Shown piece after piece: positions 1-7,716 of a DNA stretch of 24,830 bases. Origin of the DNA: an uncultured Paenibacillaceae bacterium (GTDB lineage Bacteria > Bacillota > Bacilli > Aneurinibacillales > Aneurinibacillaceae). The stretch covers positions 1 through 24,830 of the forward strand of contig CALNBV010000275.1 in assembly GCA_937874515.1 (NCBI GenBank), written 5' to 3'. Position 1 is the first letter of the stretch, and every line of letters starts with the position of its first letter. The translations under genes and the position numbers were made by a program. Below the pieces are notes generated by a model. That model ran no database searches. It was not told the origin of the DNA and saw only the letters and a list, made by a program, of their open reading frames with translations.

Positions 1-2
1 GG

Positions 3-872
3 TATCGGCGAGTATATATGGCAGGGATCCGTGAGCTTTTCCGTGAATACTCAATTTCCTGTTATGAAAAGGCTGAAGAAATTGTAGATGAGTTTATTGA
101 TTCTTACTTAATGGGATATTTATCGAAAAAGGATAATACCATTGAACGTCTTCATGAGCAAAAAATGGTCATTATGGGGCAAATGGCTGCAAGCATGGCC
201 CATGAAGTGAGAAATCCCCTCTCATCGATTGAAGGTTTTTTGAAATTAATTAAAGAAGATCCAGTCCTTTCTCTGGAAAAAAGGGATGAATACATTCGTA
301 TTGTTTTACAGGAAACAAAACAAATTAATCGGATTGTGACTCAATTCCTTCAATTTTCACGGAAAGGCCATCAAGAACAGCATATTTTTAAAGATGAATC
401 CTTAAATCAGCTTTTACAAGAAGTACAGGATTTGGTAGAACCTCGTACCATTGATGATAATATTATGTTTACCATTCATTTTCCTTTAGAGGAAATCATG
501 ATGCATGTACAAAAAGAAGAAGTAAAGCAAGTGTTACTGAATATTCTTCAAAATGCTTTTGAAGCCCTGGCGAACCAGGATCGGCGGGCAGTGGAAGTTG
601 AAGCCTACCGATGCCGTGTAAATGGGAAGGATACTGTTGAAATCGTAGTTTCGGATAATGGTCCGGGAATACCTGAGGAATATATGGCCAGGGTATTTGA
701 GCCCTTTTATTCTACGAAGACTTCAGGAACTGGCATAGGATTAGCTCTTTGTAAGGAATTAGTCACCAACAATAATGGGGATATTCAAGTGGTATCTTCA
801 TCATCAGGGACGAAGTTCTTTATTCGCTTACCTATGCTAGAAACCGGTATTAAAATAGGAGAAGAAATATAG
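3..872 (+). CDS. Sensor histidine kinase, sporulation-kinase-like (5' end cut off)
   Basis: This is the kinase part of a two-component or phosphorelay sensor. Counting from the first ATG (base 18), the dimerisation/phosphoacceptor helix carries AHEVRNPLSS with the phospho-accepting His near residue 62. The N box (LLNILQNAFEAL), the G1 box (SDNGPGIP), the F box (FEPFYSTKTSG) and the G2 box (GTGIGLAL) follow in the usual order, so the catalytic core is complete. The frame stays open upstream to base 3, and no Shine-Dalgarno precedes the ATG at 18, so the true start and sensor domain probably lie before the window. The His-box wording ASMAHEVRNPLSSIEGF is typical of Bacillus KinA-E-type kinases that feed the Spo0 phosphorelay; that role is inferred. 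The DMT permease starts 2 bp downstream, suggesting one operon. Confidence 0.85.
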   Translation, partial: YRRVYMAGIRELFREYSISCYEKAEEIVDEFIDSYLMGYLSKKDNTIERLHEQKMVIMGQMAASMAHEVRNPLSSIEGFLKLIKEDPVLSLEKRDEYIRIVLQETKQINRIVTQFLQFSRKGHQEQHIFKDESLNQLLQEVQDLVEPRTIDDNIMFTIHFPLEEIMMHVQKEEVKQVLLNILQNAFEALANQDRRAVEVEAYRCRVNGKDTVEIVVSDNGPGIPEEYMARVFEPFYSTKTSGTGIGLALCKELVTNNNGDIQVVSSSSGTKFFIRLPMLETGIKIGEEI

Positions 873-873
873 C

Positions 874-1764
874 ATGTCATATTGGAAGTCTGTTGTGCTT
901 GTTTTACTTGGGGCATGCAGTTATGGGATTTTGCCCATCTTTGTTAAGTTTTCTTATGATAGTGGATTTAACGTAGGCCAGGTAAGCGGTGTGCAAATCT
1001 TTTTTGGATTTTGTATGTTATGGTTGTTGCAATTGACCAGGCATGGCTTTACCAGGGTAAATAGGAGGCAATGGGGATCTTTACTTGCTGTGGGTTTAAC
1101 CATGGGTTTAACAAGTGTATTTTATTATTATTCCCTCCAATATGTTTCTGCTTCCCTTGCTATTGTGTTATTATTTCAATTTACCTGGATTGGAATCTTG
1201 ATAGAGGCCATTGCCATTAAGAGATTTCCTACAAAGGATAAGCTGGTATCCGTGATATTTTTATTGATGGGTACGCTGTTGGCTGCAGATTTATCAGGTT
1301 TACATATGGACAGCATTTCTTATCTGGGTTTGATTAGCGGAGGATTTTCTGCCATAACCTATGCATTGTTTATCTTTTTTAGTGGAAAAATAGCAACAGA
1401 ATTAAATTCTCTTCTCAGAACAGCCATTATTTTGACGGGTGGGATACTGGTCATTTTTCTTGTTTTTCCCCCTCAATTTTTTTATGACGGATCATTATGG
1501 AATGGATTATTAATGTGGGGACTACTGTTAGCATTGTTCGGTGCAGTAATTCCCACCTTATTTTTTGCAATGGGAGTTCCCTCTATTGGCAGTGGGACGG
1601 CAACCATTCTTGGTGCTGCGGAATTGCCCACAGCAATCCTTATGTCCGGTCTCGTTTTACAAGAAACTGTGTCATTCCTTCAATGGATGGGCGTAGTATT
1701 AATTATAATCGGAATTGGATTACCAGAAATGGTTCAATGGCGCCGTTTAAAGAAAGGGGCGTAA
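874..1764 (+). CDS. EamA/DMT-superfamily permease
   Basis: A 296-residue, strongly hydrophobic protein with about ten membrane helices arranged as two EamA-type halves, the usual length for drug/metabolite transporter family permeases. The first half opens with a glycine-rich helix (residues 5-25). The second half, from about residue 150, contains the conserved GAAELPTAILMSGLVLQE stretch typical of the last EamA helices. The C-terminal tail is short and basic (WRRLKKG). The start ATG lies 1 base after the kinase stop, with GGAGAAG about 8 bases upstream, so translation is probably coupled to the kinase. The next gene begins 4 bases after the stop. The substrate (amino acids, metabolites or others) cannot be told from sequence. 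Confidence 0.85.
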   Translation: MSYWKSVVLVLLGACSYGILPIFVKFSYDSGFNVGQVSGVQIFFGFCMLWLLQLTRHGFTRVNRRQWGSLLAVGLTMGLTSVFYYYSLQYVSASLAIVLLFQFTWIGILIEAIAIKRFPTKDKLVSVIFLLMGTLLAADLSGLHMDSISYLGLISGGFSAITYALFIFFSGKIATELNSLLRTAIILTGGILVIFLVFPPQFFYDGSLWNGLLMWGLLLALFGAVIPTLFFAMGVPSIGSGTATILGAAELPTAILMSGLVLQETVSFLQWMGVVLIIIGIGLPEMVQWRRLKKGA

Positions 1765-1768
1765 TGGA

Positions 1769-2836
1769 ATGGATGAACAATTAGCATTGTTTAAGCGGTT
1801 AACAGAGGCTGGAGGAGCCCCTGGATTTGAACATGAAGTGCGTGAGATTATGAAACAAGAGATATCTCAGACCACACAGGAATTGATGTATGATAATTTA
1901 GGAAGCGTATTTGGTGTCCTGCGAGGAAATGAAGAAGGTCCCAAAATTATGGTGGCAGGGCATATGGATGAAGTGGCTTTTCTTGTTACCCGCATAACGG
2001 ATAAAGGGTTTATCCAATTTCAAACCTTAGGAGGCTGGTGGAGTCAGGTCTTATTAGCCCAAAGAGTAGAAATTATGACGAAAAAGGGGAAAATCCCCGG
2101 GGTAATCAGCTCCATCCCACCTCACACTCTTCCAGATTCCATGAAAACAAAACCAATGGATAGTAAAAACATGTTTATTGATGTGGGCGCAGATGACAAG
2201 GAAGATGCCATAGCCATGGGAATTAGTCCCGGTCAACCTATTGTCCCTATTTGCCCCTTTACAATAATGGGGAACCCGAAGAAATTAATGGCAAAAGCCT
2301 GGGATAACCGTTACGGGTGTGCCCTTTCCCTGGAAATGATGAAAACCATGAAAGATACGCCTCATCCTAACATTATTTATGGGGGAGCAACGGTGCAGGA
2401 GGAAGTGGGGTTAAGAGGGGCTACCACAGCAGCACAAATGATTGAACCCGATCTTTTCTTTGGGGTGGATGCCAGTCCGGCTGGTGATATTCCTGGGGTA
2501 AAAAATGGCATGGGTGAACTGGGGAAAGGATTGTTAATGCGAATCTTAGACCGTACTATGATTACTCTTCCAGGCCTGCGGGATTATATGATTGATACCG
2601 CTGATGAGTTAGGAATACCTTATCAATTTTTTGTTTCCCAGGGCGGTACTGACGCAGGCAGGGTCCATGTAAGCGGAAAAGGGGTTCCCTCTGCAGTAAT
2701 TGGCATTCCAGCACGTTATATCCACAGCCATGCAGCCATTATTCATCGGGATGATTATGATGCTGCAAAAGCCTTATTGATCGCATTGCTAAAGAAAATA
2801 GACCATAAAGCATTAGAAGAAATCAAAAGTAGGTAA
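1769..2836 (+). CDS. M42-family metallo-aminopeptidase (glutamyl aminopeptidase/FrvX type)
   Basis: A 355-residue cytosolic peptidase of the M42 family, which are large tetrahedral aminopeptidases that trim peptides using two metal ions. Ligand-type motifs are present in order: AGHMDE (His65), KAWDNRYG (Asp179), the catalytic QEEVG glutamates (211-212), GVDASP (Asp234) and RYIHSHA (His319). The length is that of the family. The region after the last His reads HSHAAIIH rather than the more common HSPVE, a modest deviation. The ATG at 1769 has AAAGGGGC upstream overlapping the permease stop, so it is probably co-transcribed with the two upstream genes. It resembles Bacillus YsdC/YtoP-type enzymes, but I do not assign a symbol. 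Confidence 0.9.
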   Translation: MDEQLALFKRLTEAGGAPGFEHEVREIMKQEISQTTQELMYDNLGSVFGVLRGNEEGPKIMVAGHMDEVAFLVTRITDKGFIQFQTLGGWWSQVLLAQRVEIMTKKGKIPGVISSIPPHTLPDSMKTKPMDSKNMFIDVGADDKEDAIAMGISPGQPIVPICPFTIMGNPKKLMAKAWDNRYGCALSLEMMKTMKDTPHPNIIYGGATVQEEVGLRGATTAAQMIEPDLFFGVDASPAGDIPGVKNGMGELGKGLLMRILDRTMITLPGLRDYMIDTADELGIPYQFFVSQGGTDAGRVHVSGKGVPSAVIGIPARYIHSHAAIIHRDDYDAAKALLIALLKKIDHKALEEIKSR

Positions 2837-2944
2837 GGTTCATGACAATCTTGTGAATAATTTATATATTGTAAATATTGCCCATTAAATTGTAGTAAAA
2901 TAAAAGCAGAGGGACCTCTTAAAATAATTTGGGGGATGATTCAA

Positions 2945-3100
2945 ATGTTATTATTTAGTTATGCAAACTGGGATGAGATTTTACAAGTTTGTATTGGGCT
3001 ATGTGATGATTACCTTCCTCTAAACCCCGGTGAGAGAACAGAACCTTTGGTCAATGAACCTACAACTCTGTTAGATAAAGAACATGATGATGTTGCATAA
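2945..3100 (+). CDS. Small acidic protein of unknown function, 51 aa
   Basis: A short reading frame starting MLLFSYANWDEIL and ending LLDKEHDDVA. The start at 2945 is preceded by GGGGGATGA at a 5-9 base spacing; an upstream in-frame ATG at 2936 sits directly against the G run and is less likely. It has two Cys (CIGLC), one Trp and an acidic C-terminus, with no clear membrane helix. A perfect 11-bp terminator hairpin begins 8 bases after the stop, so the gene looks like an independent, monocistronic unit. A weak promoter-like pair (TTGTAA 2869-2874, TAGTAA 2893-2898, 18-bp spacing) lies upstream. I do not recognise the family. Confidence 0.55.
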   Translation: MLLFSYANWDEILQVCIGLCDDYLPLNPGERTEPLVNEPTTLLDKEHDDVA

Positions 3101-3108
3101 TGTATAGG

Positions 3109-3150
3109 ACTGCAAAAAGGTAAATCAACTTTTTGCAGTTTTTTATTTTT
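3109..3150 (+). terminator. Rho-independent terminator
   Basis: Perfect 11-bp stem ACTGCAAAAAG / CTTTTTGCAGT (3109-3119 with 3129-3139) followed by a T-rich tract. It closes the 51-residue gene. Confidence 0.85.
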
Positions 3151-3335
3151 AGAGATGCTTATGATTTGATTTAAAGCATTGGCCTTTTTATTTCGACATG
3201 TTTTATCACGCAACAAATTTATTGTCGAGAGGTTTAAATTTACTGAAAAGAACAAAGAATATTATAATAATGTTAGAAACATTTATCCCGTATTGTACGT
3301 ATATAGTAGTAATAAGGGCAAAAGGAGGAGACGCG

Positions 3336-3440
3336 ATGGAACAACAAATAAGACAATTGTTTGGATGGACGGTATCCGCAGGGTTAGTTGTCGGTACCTT
3401 TGTGGTAATTGCAGGCATTGTAAAAATGGTTTATATATAA
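3336..3440 (+). CDS. 34-residue single-span membrane peptide
   Basis: Starts MEQQIRQLFGWT and continues into one hydrophobic helix of roughly 20 residues (VSAGLVVGTFVVIAGIV), ending KMVYI. The ATG has a near-perfect Shine-Dalgarno AAAGGAGG at 3321-3328, 7 bases away. A terminator follows 5 bases after the stop. The short polar N-terminus and single helix suggest a small membrane protein, possibly a regulatory subunit or a sporulation-associated peptide; nothing in the sequence decides which. The reading frame is open further upstream, but the ribosome binding site places the start here. I do not recognise a family. Confidence 0.65.
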   Translation: MEQQIRQLFGWTVSAGLVVGTFVVIAGIVKMVYI

Positions 3441-3444
3441 AATA

Positions 3445-3478
3445 AAAGCCCCCTGGAAGGTTTCCGGGAGCTTTTTTT
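3445..3478. terminator. Terminator between convergent genes
   Basis: GC-rich hairpin (AGCCCCCTGGAA with TTTCCGGGAGCT, one bulge or mismatch) followed by seven T on the plus strand. It lies immediately before the stop of the minus-strand gene ending at 3481, so it may serve both directions. Confidence 0.75.
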
Positions 3479-3480
3479 AT

Positions 3481-3969
3481 TTATAAAAGAATAAATGAAG
3501 TAATGCCTTTAAAAGGATGTTCTTTATTTTTTCCATCACCGTAATAGAGATAAATAGGACCATTCTCTTGTATGGGTTTACCGTTTATGGCAAAGCAAAG
3601 AATCACGTCTTTTGCCTCCTCAAGAGAGAGAATTAGTTCTTCGCCATTTTTAGTCTCGCATTTTACTTGCTGCACATCATCTAGAGGTTTCGCATTTTTT
3701 AAGAAGGGCCACAATTTAATGCCATAGTCTCCTTCAATTTTTGTTTTTTCCAGGAGGAAGGCTTTTTCATTTCGAGGGCTATGCAATTCTTGATTCCATA
3801 ATTCTACCATTCTTTTATATTGTTCTTCCGGAGAAGTTATGACTTCTTTTTCCTTCTTGTAGAAGAAATCTTCAATTTTCTTTTTTCGGTCATCAAAAAT
3901 CCACAGGGGAGGGTCTAAGGTGATGGAACGTTGAACTTTTCCTTTAACCATAATGATGTTGTCTGACAT
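3481..3969 (-). CDS. Unrecognised cytosolic protein, 162 aa, downstream of cax
   Basis: A 162-residue protein starting MSDNIIMVKGKVQRS, with no signal peptide or membrane span. A charged middle part (residues 25-75) is followed by a C-terminal half that includes LSLEEAKDVILCFAINGKPI and GPIYLYYGDGKN. That pattern (a short helix, then a hydrophobic strand ending in 'NGKPI', then 'GP..L') faintly recalls the end of oxidoreductase molybdopterin-binding folds. The similarity is weak, and the protein is too short and lacks the usual cofactor cysteine, so I do not assign the function. AAAGGAG sits 6-8 bases before the ATG. It starts 12 bases after the cax stop, so it is likely the second gene of the cax operon. 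Confidence 0.75.
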   Translation of the reverse strand: MSDNIIMVKGKVQRSITLDPPLWIFDDRKKKIEDFFYKKEKEVITSPEEQYKRMVELWNQELHSPRNEKAFLLEKTKIEGDYGIKLWPFLKNAKPLDDVQQVKCETKNGEELILSLEEAKDVILCFAINGKPIQENGPIYLYYGDGKNKEHPFKGITSFILL

Positions 3970-3981
3970 TCTTTCTCTCCT

Positions 3982-5034
3982 TTATATAAAATAAAAAGCT
4001 GCACCGAGAATGATGTATACAACCATTAATAAGACCCCTTCATACCAGTTTGTATTTCCATCCTTAGAAATGGATGAAGCAATAAAGGTCGCAACACCAA
4101 TGGCAGCCAATTCATAAGATGTAAACACCAAATCCATAGGGTTTCCAAATAGAAGGCTAATAAAGACCAGAGCAGGTGCCACAAAGAGAGCAATTTGCAA
4201 ACTGCTCCCTACAGCAATTTCCACAGATGCTCCAATTTTATTTTTCATCGCCATTAAAATCGCTGCACTATGTTCTGCTGCGTTGCCTACAATAGCAATG
4301 ACAAAGGCACCTACGAAAATTTCTGACCAACCTAAACGATGGGCAACCTCTTCAATACTATGAACTAACCATTCACTGGAAAATGCGACAAAGATGGTAG
4401 CGATCACCAACATAGCGATGGAAAAGGATTTACTCCATACTTTTGCCTCTTCCTCATGAATGGCTGCAACATCGGATAGTTCTTCCTTATGGGTAATCAT
4501 TGAGAAAATTAACCATAAGAAGTAAGCAAGAATTAACAACCCGGAAATTACAAGACTAAGGGTATTAATATGTGATTTTTCTTCAATTGAAGTCATAAAA
4601 ATAGCCGGGATAAATAAGGCGATAATTGCCAGAAACATTAAAGAAGAATTATGCCCTGCTAAGAAAGAATTAAACTTTTGCACTTTAAATTTCAATCCGC
4701 CAGCAAACACACTAAGTCCTAATACCAGCAAGAGGTTCCCGATAATAGAACCTGTGATACTTGCTTTCACCATATCGAAAAGTCCTTCTTTAATCAGGAA
4801 GATGGCGATAATTAATTCTGCAGCATTTCCAAAAGTCGCATTTAGAAAACCGCCAATCCGCTCTCCAGCATAATGAGCCACGTTTTCTGTTGCTTTCCCC
4901 AATAGAGCAGCGAGAAAAATAATAGCGATGGAAGTTGAAATAAATTGTAGAATAGCAGATTGAGTAAAATAATGGAAGAAGGCACTTAAGGCAGTGGCAA
5001 CAATAATCAATGAAAAAAACAACTTTTGGTTCAA
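3982..5034 (-). CDS. cax: Ca2+/H+ antiporter (CaxA family)
   Basis: A 350-residue inner-membrane exchanger that expels Ca2+ (or other cations) in exchange for protons. About eleven hydrophobic helices are visible. The two signature repeats that form the ion pathway are present: NATFGNAAELIIAI (about 65-78) and IAIVGNAAEHSAAI (about 247-259), each with the conserved Glu of GNAAE. A charged acidic loop (HKEELSDVAAIHEEE, residues 182-196) separates the halves, as in Bacillus YfkE/ChaA proteins. The start codon is TTG (5034-5032), chosen because AGGTGAGAG lies about 8 bases upstream and no in-frame ATG is better placed. It is co-oriented with sleB upstream but separated by 126 bp and a hairpin, so it probably has its own promoter. 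Confidence 0.92.
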   Translation of the reverse strand: MNQKLFFSLIIVATALSAFFHYFTQSAILQFISTSIAIIFLAALLGKATENVAHYAGERIGGFLNATFGNAAELIIAIFLIKEGLFDMVKASITGSIIGNLLLVLGLSVFAGGLKFKVQKFNSFLAGHNSSLMFLAIIALFIPAIFMTSIEEKSHINTLSLVISGLLILAYFLWLIFSMITHKEELSDVAAIHEEEAKVWSKSFSIAMLVIATIFVAFSSEWLVHSIEEVAHRLGWSEIFVGAFVIAIVGNAAEHSAAILMAMKNKIGASVEIAVGSSLQIALFVAPALVFISLLFGNPMDLVFTSYELAAIGVATFIASSISKDGNTNWYEGVLLMVVYIILGAAFYFI

Positions 5035-5130
5035 ATTCTCTCACCTCATATCTCATGCTTTATAACAAATATAGTTTATAGAGATAGGAAAAAAAATGCA
5101 ATAATTGAGTTGATAAAATTCTTTATGCGA

Positions 5131-5163
5131 AAGAAAAGGTACGGAGGAGAATCCGTACCTTTA
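5131..5163 (-). terminator. Terminator hairpin overlapping the sleB stop codon
   Basis: Stem AAAGGTACGGA (5135-5145) with TCCGTACCTTT (5152-5162), loop of 6 bases. Read on the minus strand it follows sleB and ends in a TTTTCTTTC stretch. The sleB stop (5161-5163) lies inside the hairpin arm. Confidence 0.7.
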
Positions 5164-5949
5164 TTTACAGAAAATATGTTTACCAATGGTTTTAATCTGT
5201 GGACGGCCCCAAATCCATTTTGAGGTTGCTGTAGCAGGATTAAAATAATAAATGGCTCCATTTGCAGGGTCCCAACCATTAATTGCATCCTGCACCGCTT
5301 TTTTGGCAGTCTCATTGGGGGTAAGCCATATTTGCCCATCTGCCACAGCTGTAAAGGCACCAGGTTCGAAAATAACTCCACTTATTGTATTGGGAAAGGA
5401 AGAGTGTTTTACCCGATTTAAAATAACCGCAGCTACAGCCACTTGACCAATATAGCTTTCACCTCTTGATTCACCATAAACCGCATTAGCCATTAATTTA
5501 ACATCATTGGCCGAAAATCCATAGTTCGTTGCGGGGAGTGTCTTGCTTTTTGTAGCTCCTGTAGCTCCGCTTGTGGTAGTGCCGCCAGTGGCAGGTGGTC
5601 TTGCAGTTGTCGTCCCCCCGGGTCTCCAGTTTTTAGTGGCTGACCAGAGTTTTAATTTTGTTTTAGGACCTAGAATTCCATCTACTTTCATGCCAAATTC
5701 ATATTGAAAATTCCTTAAGGCCCAGTAACTCCTCCAACTGAATGTGCCATCCACAGGGCCTGTATAAAACCCAAGGTGTTTTAGACGTCCTTGCATTTCT
5801 TTTACATCTGCACCACTTGTCCCAACTTTTACAGTCGCATTACTAAAAACGGGAAGGGCGTTGCCAGTTGCATGTATTGGATTTTCAAAAAAGACTAGCA
5901 TCATTGAAGCAATAATTATGAAAGTTAAAAGGGTTCTTTTCACGTTCAT
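5161..5949 (-). CDS. sleB: Spore cortex-lytic enzyme SleB
   Basis: SleB is a lytic transglycosylase that degrades spore cortex peptidoglycan during germination. From the start at 5949 the protein has 262 residues: a signal peptide (1-28, cleaved near IHATG), a peptidoglycan-binding type 1 domain (about 38-103, with GTSGADVKEMQGRLKHLGFY), a Gly/Thr/Pro-rich linker (108-140) and the SleB/CwlJ hydrolase domain (145-262). The hydrolase domain carries MANAVYGESRGESYIGQVA, and Glu160 is the expected catalytic acid. The start was chosen because AGGAGG lies 6 bases upstream; the frame extends 10 codons further but without a ribosome binding site. sleB is normally followed by ypeB, whose product stabilises SleB in the spore. 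Here the next co-oriented gene is cax, so ypeB is absent from this locus. Confidence 0.93.
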   Translation of the reverse strand: MNVKRTLLTFIIIASMMLVFFENPIHATGNALPVFSNATVKVGTSGADVKEMQGRLKHLGFYTGPVDGTFSWRSYWALRNFQYEFGMKVDGILGPKTKLKLWSATKNWRPGGTTTARPPATGGTTTSGATGATKSKTLPATNYGFSANDVKLMANAVYGESRGESYIGQVAVAAVILNRVKHSSFPNTISGVIFEPGAFTAVADGQIWLTPNETAKKAVQDAINGWDPANGAIYYFNPATATSKWIWGRPQIKTIGKHIFCK

Positions 5950-6058
5950 CAGGGACCTCCTGTTCAAATTTGAGGACATTTACCTATATTTTGAACTTAT
6001 TAAAGGGAAAACATGTGTATAATGGAAAAAGAAAAGTAGGAAATGATTGGAGAAAAGA

Positions 6059-6331
6059 ATGGAACAAAAACTTCAGTGGATGGAAAGGCTTTGTAAAGCC
6101 ATCGGACACCCCGTTCGATTAAAAATATTAGATCATCTTTCAAAACAGGATGGATATTATTGTGGAGATCTTGTGGGGCTGGTAGGATTGGCTCAATCAA
6201 CGGTTTCTCATCATTTGAAAATCTTAAAAGATGCCGGTTTAGTCATCACCGAAGAAAAAGGAACCTTTGTCTGTTATCGAGTGAACCGGGAACAAATTCT
6301 AAAATTGTCCAAATTATTACAAGAATTATAA
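6059..6331 (+). CDS. ArsR/SmtB-family transcriptional repressor
   Basis: A 90-residue winged-helix regulator: AIGHPVRLKILDHLSKQ (helix 1-2, about 14-30), then a recognition helix in LAQSTVSHHLKILKDAGLV (44-62), then the beta wing (ITEEKGTFVCYRV). Cys35 in YYCGDLV occupies the position of the ArsR metal-binding CxC motif, but there is only one Cys there (others at 12 and 72), so metal sensing is uncertain; many relatives respond to other signals. The ATG at 6059 has GGAG 6 bases upstream; an in-frame TTG at 6047 extends it by four residues but is less well supported. It diverges from sleB and lies 21 bp before the SDR gene, so it probably controls that operon. Confidence 0.85.
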   Translation: MEQKLQWMERLCKAIGHPVRLKILDHLSKQDGYYCGDLVGLVGLAQSTVSHHLKILKDAGLVITEEKGTFVCYRVNREQILKLSKLLQEL

Positions 6332-6352
6332 CGAAGAAGGAGAGAGAGAAAC

Positions 6353-7141
6353 ATGAATCAATTATTACAAGGACAAGTTGCCCTTATTACTGCAGCCAGC
6401 AAAGGGTTAGGATTTGCTACAGCCCTTCGTTTGGCAGAGGAGGGAGCCCGTGTGGCTATTTGCAGTCGAGATGAAAGCCGCATTCAGGAAGCAGTGCAAA
6501 AAATCCAAGAAAAAACAGGACAAACTCCTCTTGGCTTACAAGTGGATGTTTCAAATAAAGAAGATGTGGAGAAAATGGTTCGTAAAACCATTGATTATTT
6601 TGGAAGAATTGATATGCTTATGCTCAATGCTGGGGGGCCGCCAGCGGGAAATTTCATGGATTTAAAAGATGAAGACTGGGAAAAGGCCTTTGCCACCAAT
6701 GTAATGAGTGTAGTTCGTATCATTAAGGAAGTGGTACCTTCTATGCGTAAGCAAGGAGGAGGAAGGGTGGTTGCCATTGCTTCATCCTCCGTAAGAGAAC
6801 CAATTCCAGGTCTTGTCCTTTCCAATGTAATGCGGACGGGTGTAGCAGGTTTAATGAAGACACTATCTATGGAACTTGGTCCCGATGGAATCTTATTAAA
6901 CACTCTCTGCCCGGGTAGGATCGCAACGGATCGCTTGGATGAATTAGATCAGGGGGCGGCAGCGAAATTAGAAGTTTCCATGGAAGAAGTACGAGATGAA
7001 ATAACAAAGGGAATTCCACTCGGCAGATATGGAAAACCTGAAGAATTTGCGGAAGCTGCTTTATTTCTCCTCTCACCTCGAAACTCTTACATTACTGGAA
7101 CCGTATTAATGGTAGATGGCGGGAAGGTAAATGCACTATAA
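6353..7141 (+). CDS. Atypical short-chain dehydrogenase/reductase (BKR-like, catalytic Tyr absent)
   Basis: A 262-residue Rossmann-fold SDR protein. The nucleotide site is TAASKGLG (13-20), a variant of TGxxxGxG. DVSNKED (65-71) and LNAGGP (91-96, the NAG motif) are present, and the C-terminus ends ITGTVLMVDGGK as in FabG-type reductases. The catalytic YxxxK is replaced: the aligned segment reads LSNVMRTGV, with Ser157 for Tyr and Arg161 for Lys, while Ser144-146 are kept. A recognised SDR subgroup resembling beta-ketoacyl-ACP reductase shares this 'SN..R' form, so this is not a mutation unique to the strain; its reaction is not established. GAAGGAGAG lies upstream of the ATG. It is probably co-transcribed with the ArsR-type regulator. 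Confidence 0.85.
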   Translation: MNQLLQGQVALITAASKGLGFATALRLAEEGARVAICSRDESRIQEAVQKIQEKTGQTPLGLQVDVSNKEDVEKMVRKTIDYFGRIDMLMLNAGGPPAGNFMDLKDEDWEKAFATNVMSVVRIIKEVVPSMRKQGGGRVVAIASSSVREPIPGLVLSNVMRTGVAGLMKTLSMELGPDGILLNTLCPGRIATDRLDELDQGAAAKLEVSMEEVRDEITKGIPLGRYGKPEEFAEAALFLLSPRNSYITGTVLMVDGGKVNAL

Positions 7142-7163
7142 TGTGTAGAAATTGGGAAACAAG

Positions 7164-7192
7164 TTGCCATTGTTTGGGCGAAGGAATAAAAT
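7164..7192 (+). promoter_or_regulatory. Sigma-A-type promoter for the Asp23 gene
   Basis: TTGCCA (7164-7169) and TAAAAT (7187-7192) are separated by exactly 17 bp, about 40 bp before the GTG start. Confidence 0.6.
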
Positions 7193-7232
7193 AATAATCA
7201 AAGGGATTTGTTTTTTGAAGGAGGGATTTTAA

Positions 7233-7622
7233 GTGGCGGAAGAAATGGATAAAGGCGCAGTTCGCATTGCAGATGATGTAGTTGCCGTAATTGCAAGTAT
7301 TGCTGCAAATGAAACAGAAGGAATTGCAGGAATGTCTGGTGGATTAACAGAAGGTTTAGCTCGCCGTGTAAGCGGTAAGAACTTTCATAAAGGTGTATTT
7401 GTTGAAGTTGGAGAATATGAAGCCGCTATAGATCTTCGGGTCATCATTTCCTATGGTGCTAGAATCGATGAAACTTGTCGTACATTACAAAAGAACGTAA
7501 AAGAAGCTGTAGAATCTATGACAGGTTTACAGGTAGTTGAAATAAATGTAAAAGTGGAAGGCGTAGAATTTCCAAAAGAAGAAAAGGAAGTAGTGCTTGA
7601 GCCAATCAACCGGGTGAAATAA
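7233..7622 (+). CDS. Asp23/Gls24 family envelope-stress protein
   Basis: A 129-residue Asp23/Gls24 (DUF322) protein. The conserved core begins GAVRIADDVVAVIASIAANETEG and runs through GLARRVSGKNFHKGVFVEVG to VVEINVKVEGVEF (about residue 113), followed by a charged tail. Family members bind to or act near the cell envelope in Gram-positive bacteria; a precise role is not known for this form. It has no membrane segment of its own. The start codon is GTG (7233) with GAAGGAGGG 7-9 bases upstream. It sits alone between a good promoter and a strong terminator, so it is a single-gene unit. It resembles Bacillus YqhY/YloU paralogues, but its neighbours differ from either, so no symbol is given. Confidence 0.9.
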   Translation: MAEEMDKGAVRIADDVVAVIASIAANETEGIAGMSGGLTEGLARRVSGKNFHKGVFVEVGEYEAAIDLRVIISYGARIDETCRTLQKNVKEAVESMTGLQVVEINVKVEGVEFPKEEKEVVLEPINRVK

Positions 7623-7634
7623 AGAAATGCTTGG

Positions 7635-7672
7635 AAAAGGCTGCTAAAATGTAAGTTATAGCAGCCTTTTTT
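7635..7672 (+). terminator. Strong Rho-independent terminator
   Basis: Perfect 12-bp stem AAAAGGCTGCTA / TAGCAGCCTTTT (7635-7646 with 7659-7670) ending in six T. It ends the Asp23-family gene. Confidence 0.92.
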
Positions 7673-7716
7673 GCACGTAAGAATTTAATTGGGACAGGTT
7701 GGAAAGAGGGATCACA

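Noticed and set aside
3010..3255. Minus-strand 81-codon frame over the small-gene region
   Set aside because: It crosses the perfect terminator at 3109-3150 and the antisense of the 51-residue gene, with no ribosome binding site.
3198..3335. Upstream extension of the 34-residue membrane peptide to 80 aa
   Set aside because: The strong Shine-Dalgarno at 3321-3328 lies inside this extension and points to the ATG at 3336. The extra part has no ribosome binding site.
5026..5223. Plus-strand 65-codon frame between cax and sleB
   Set aside because: It runs through the sleB terminator and the antisense of both genes, and has no ribosome binding site.
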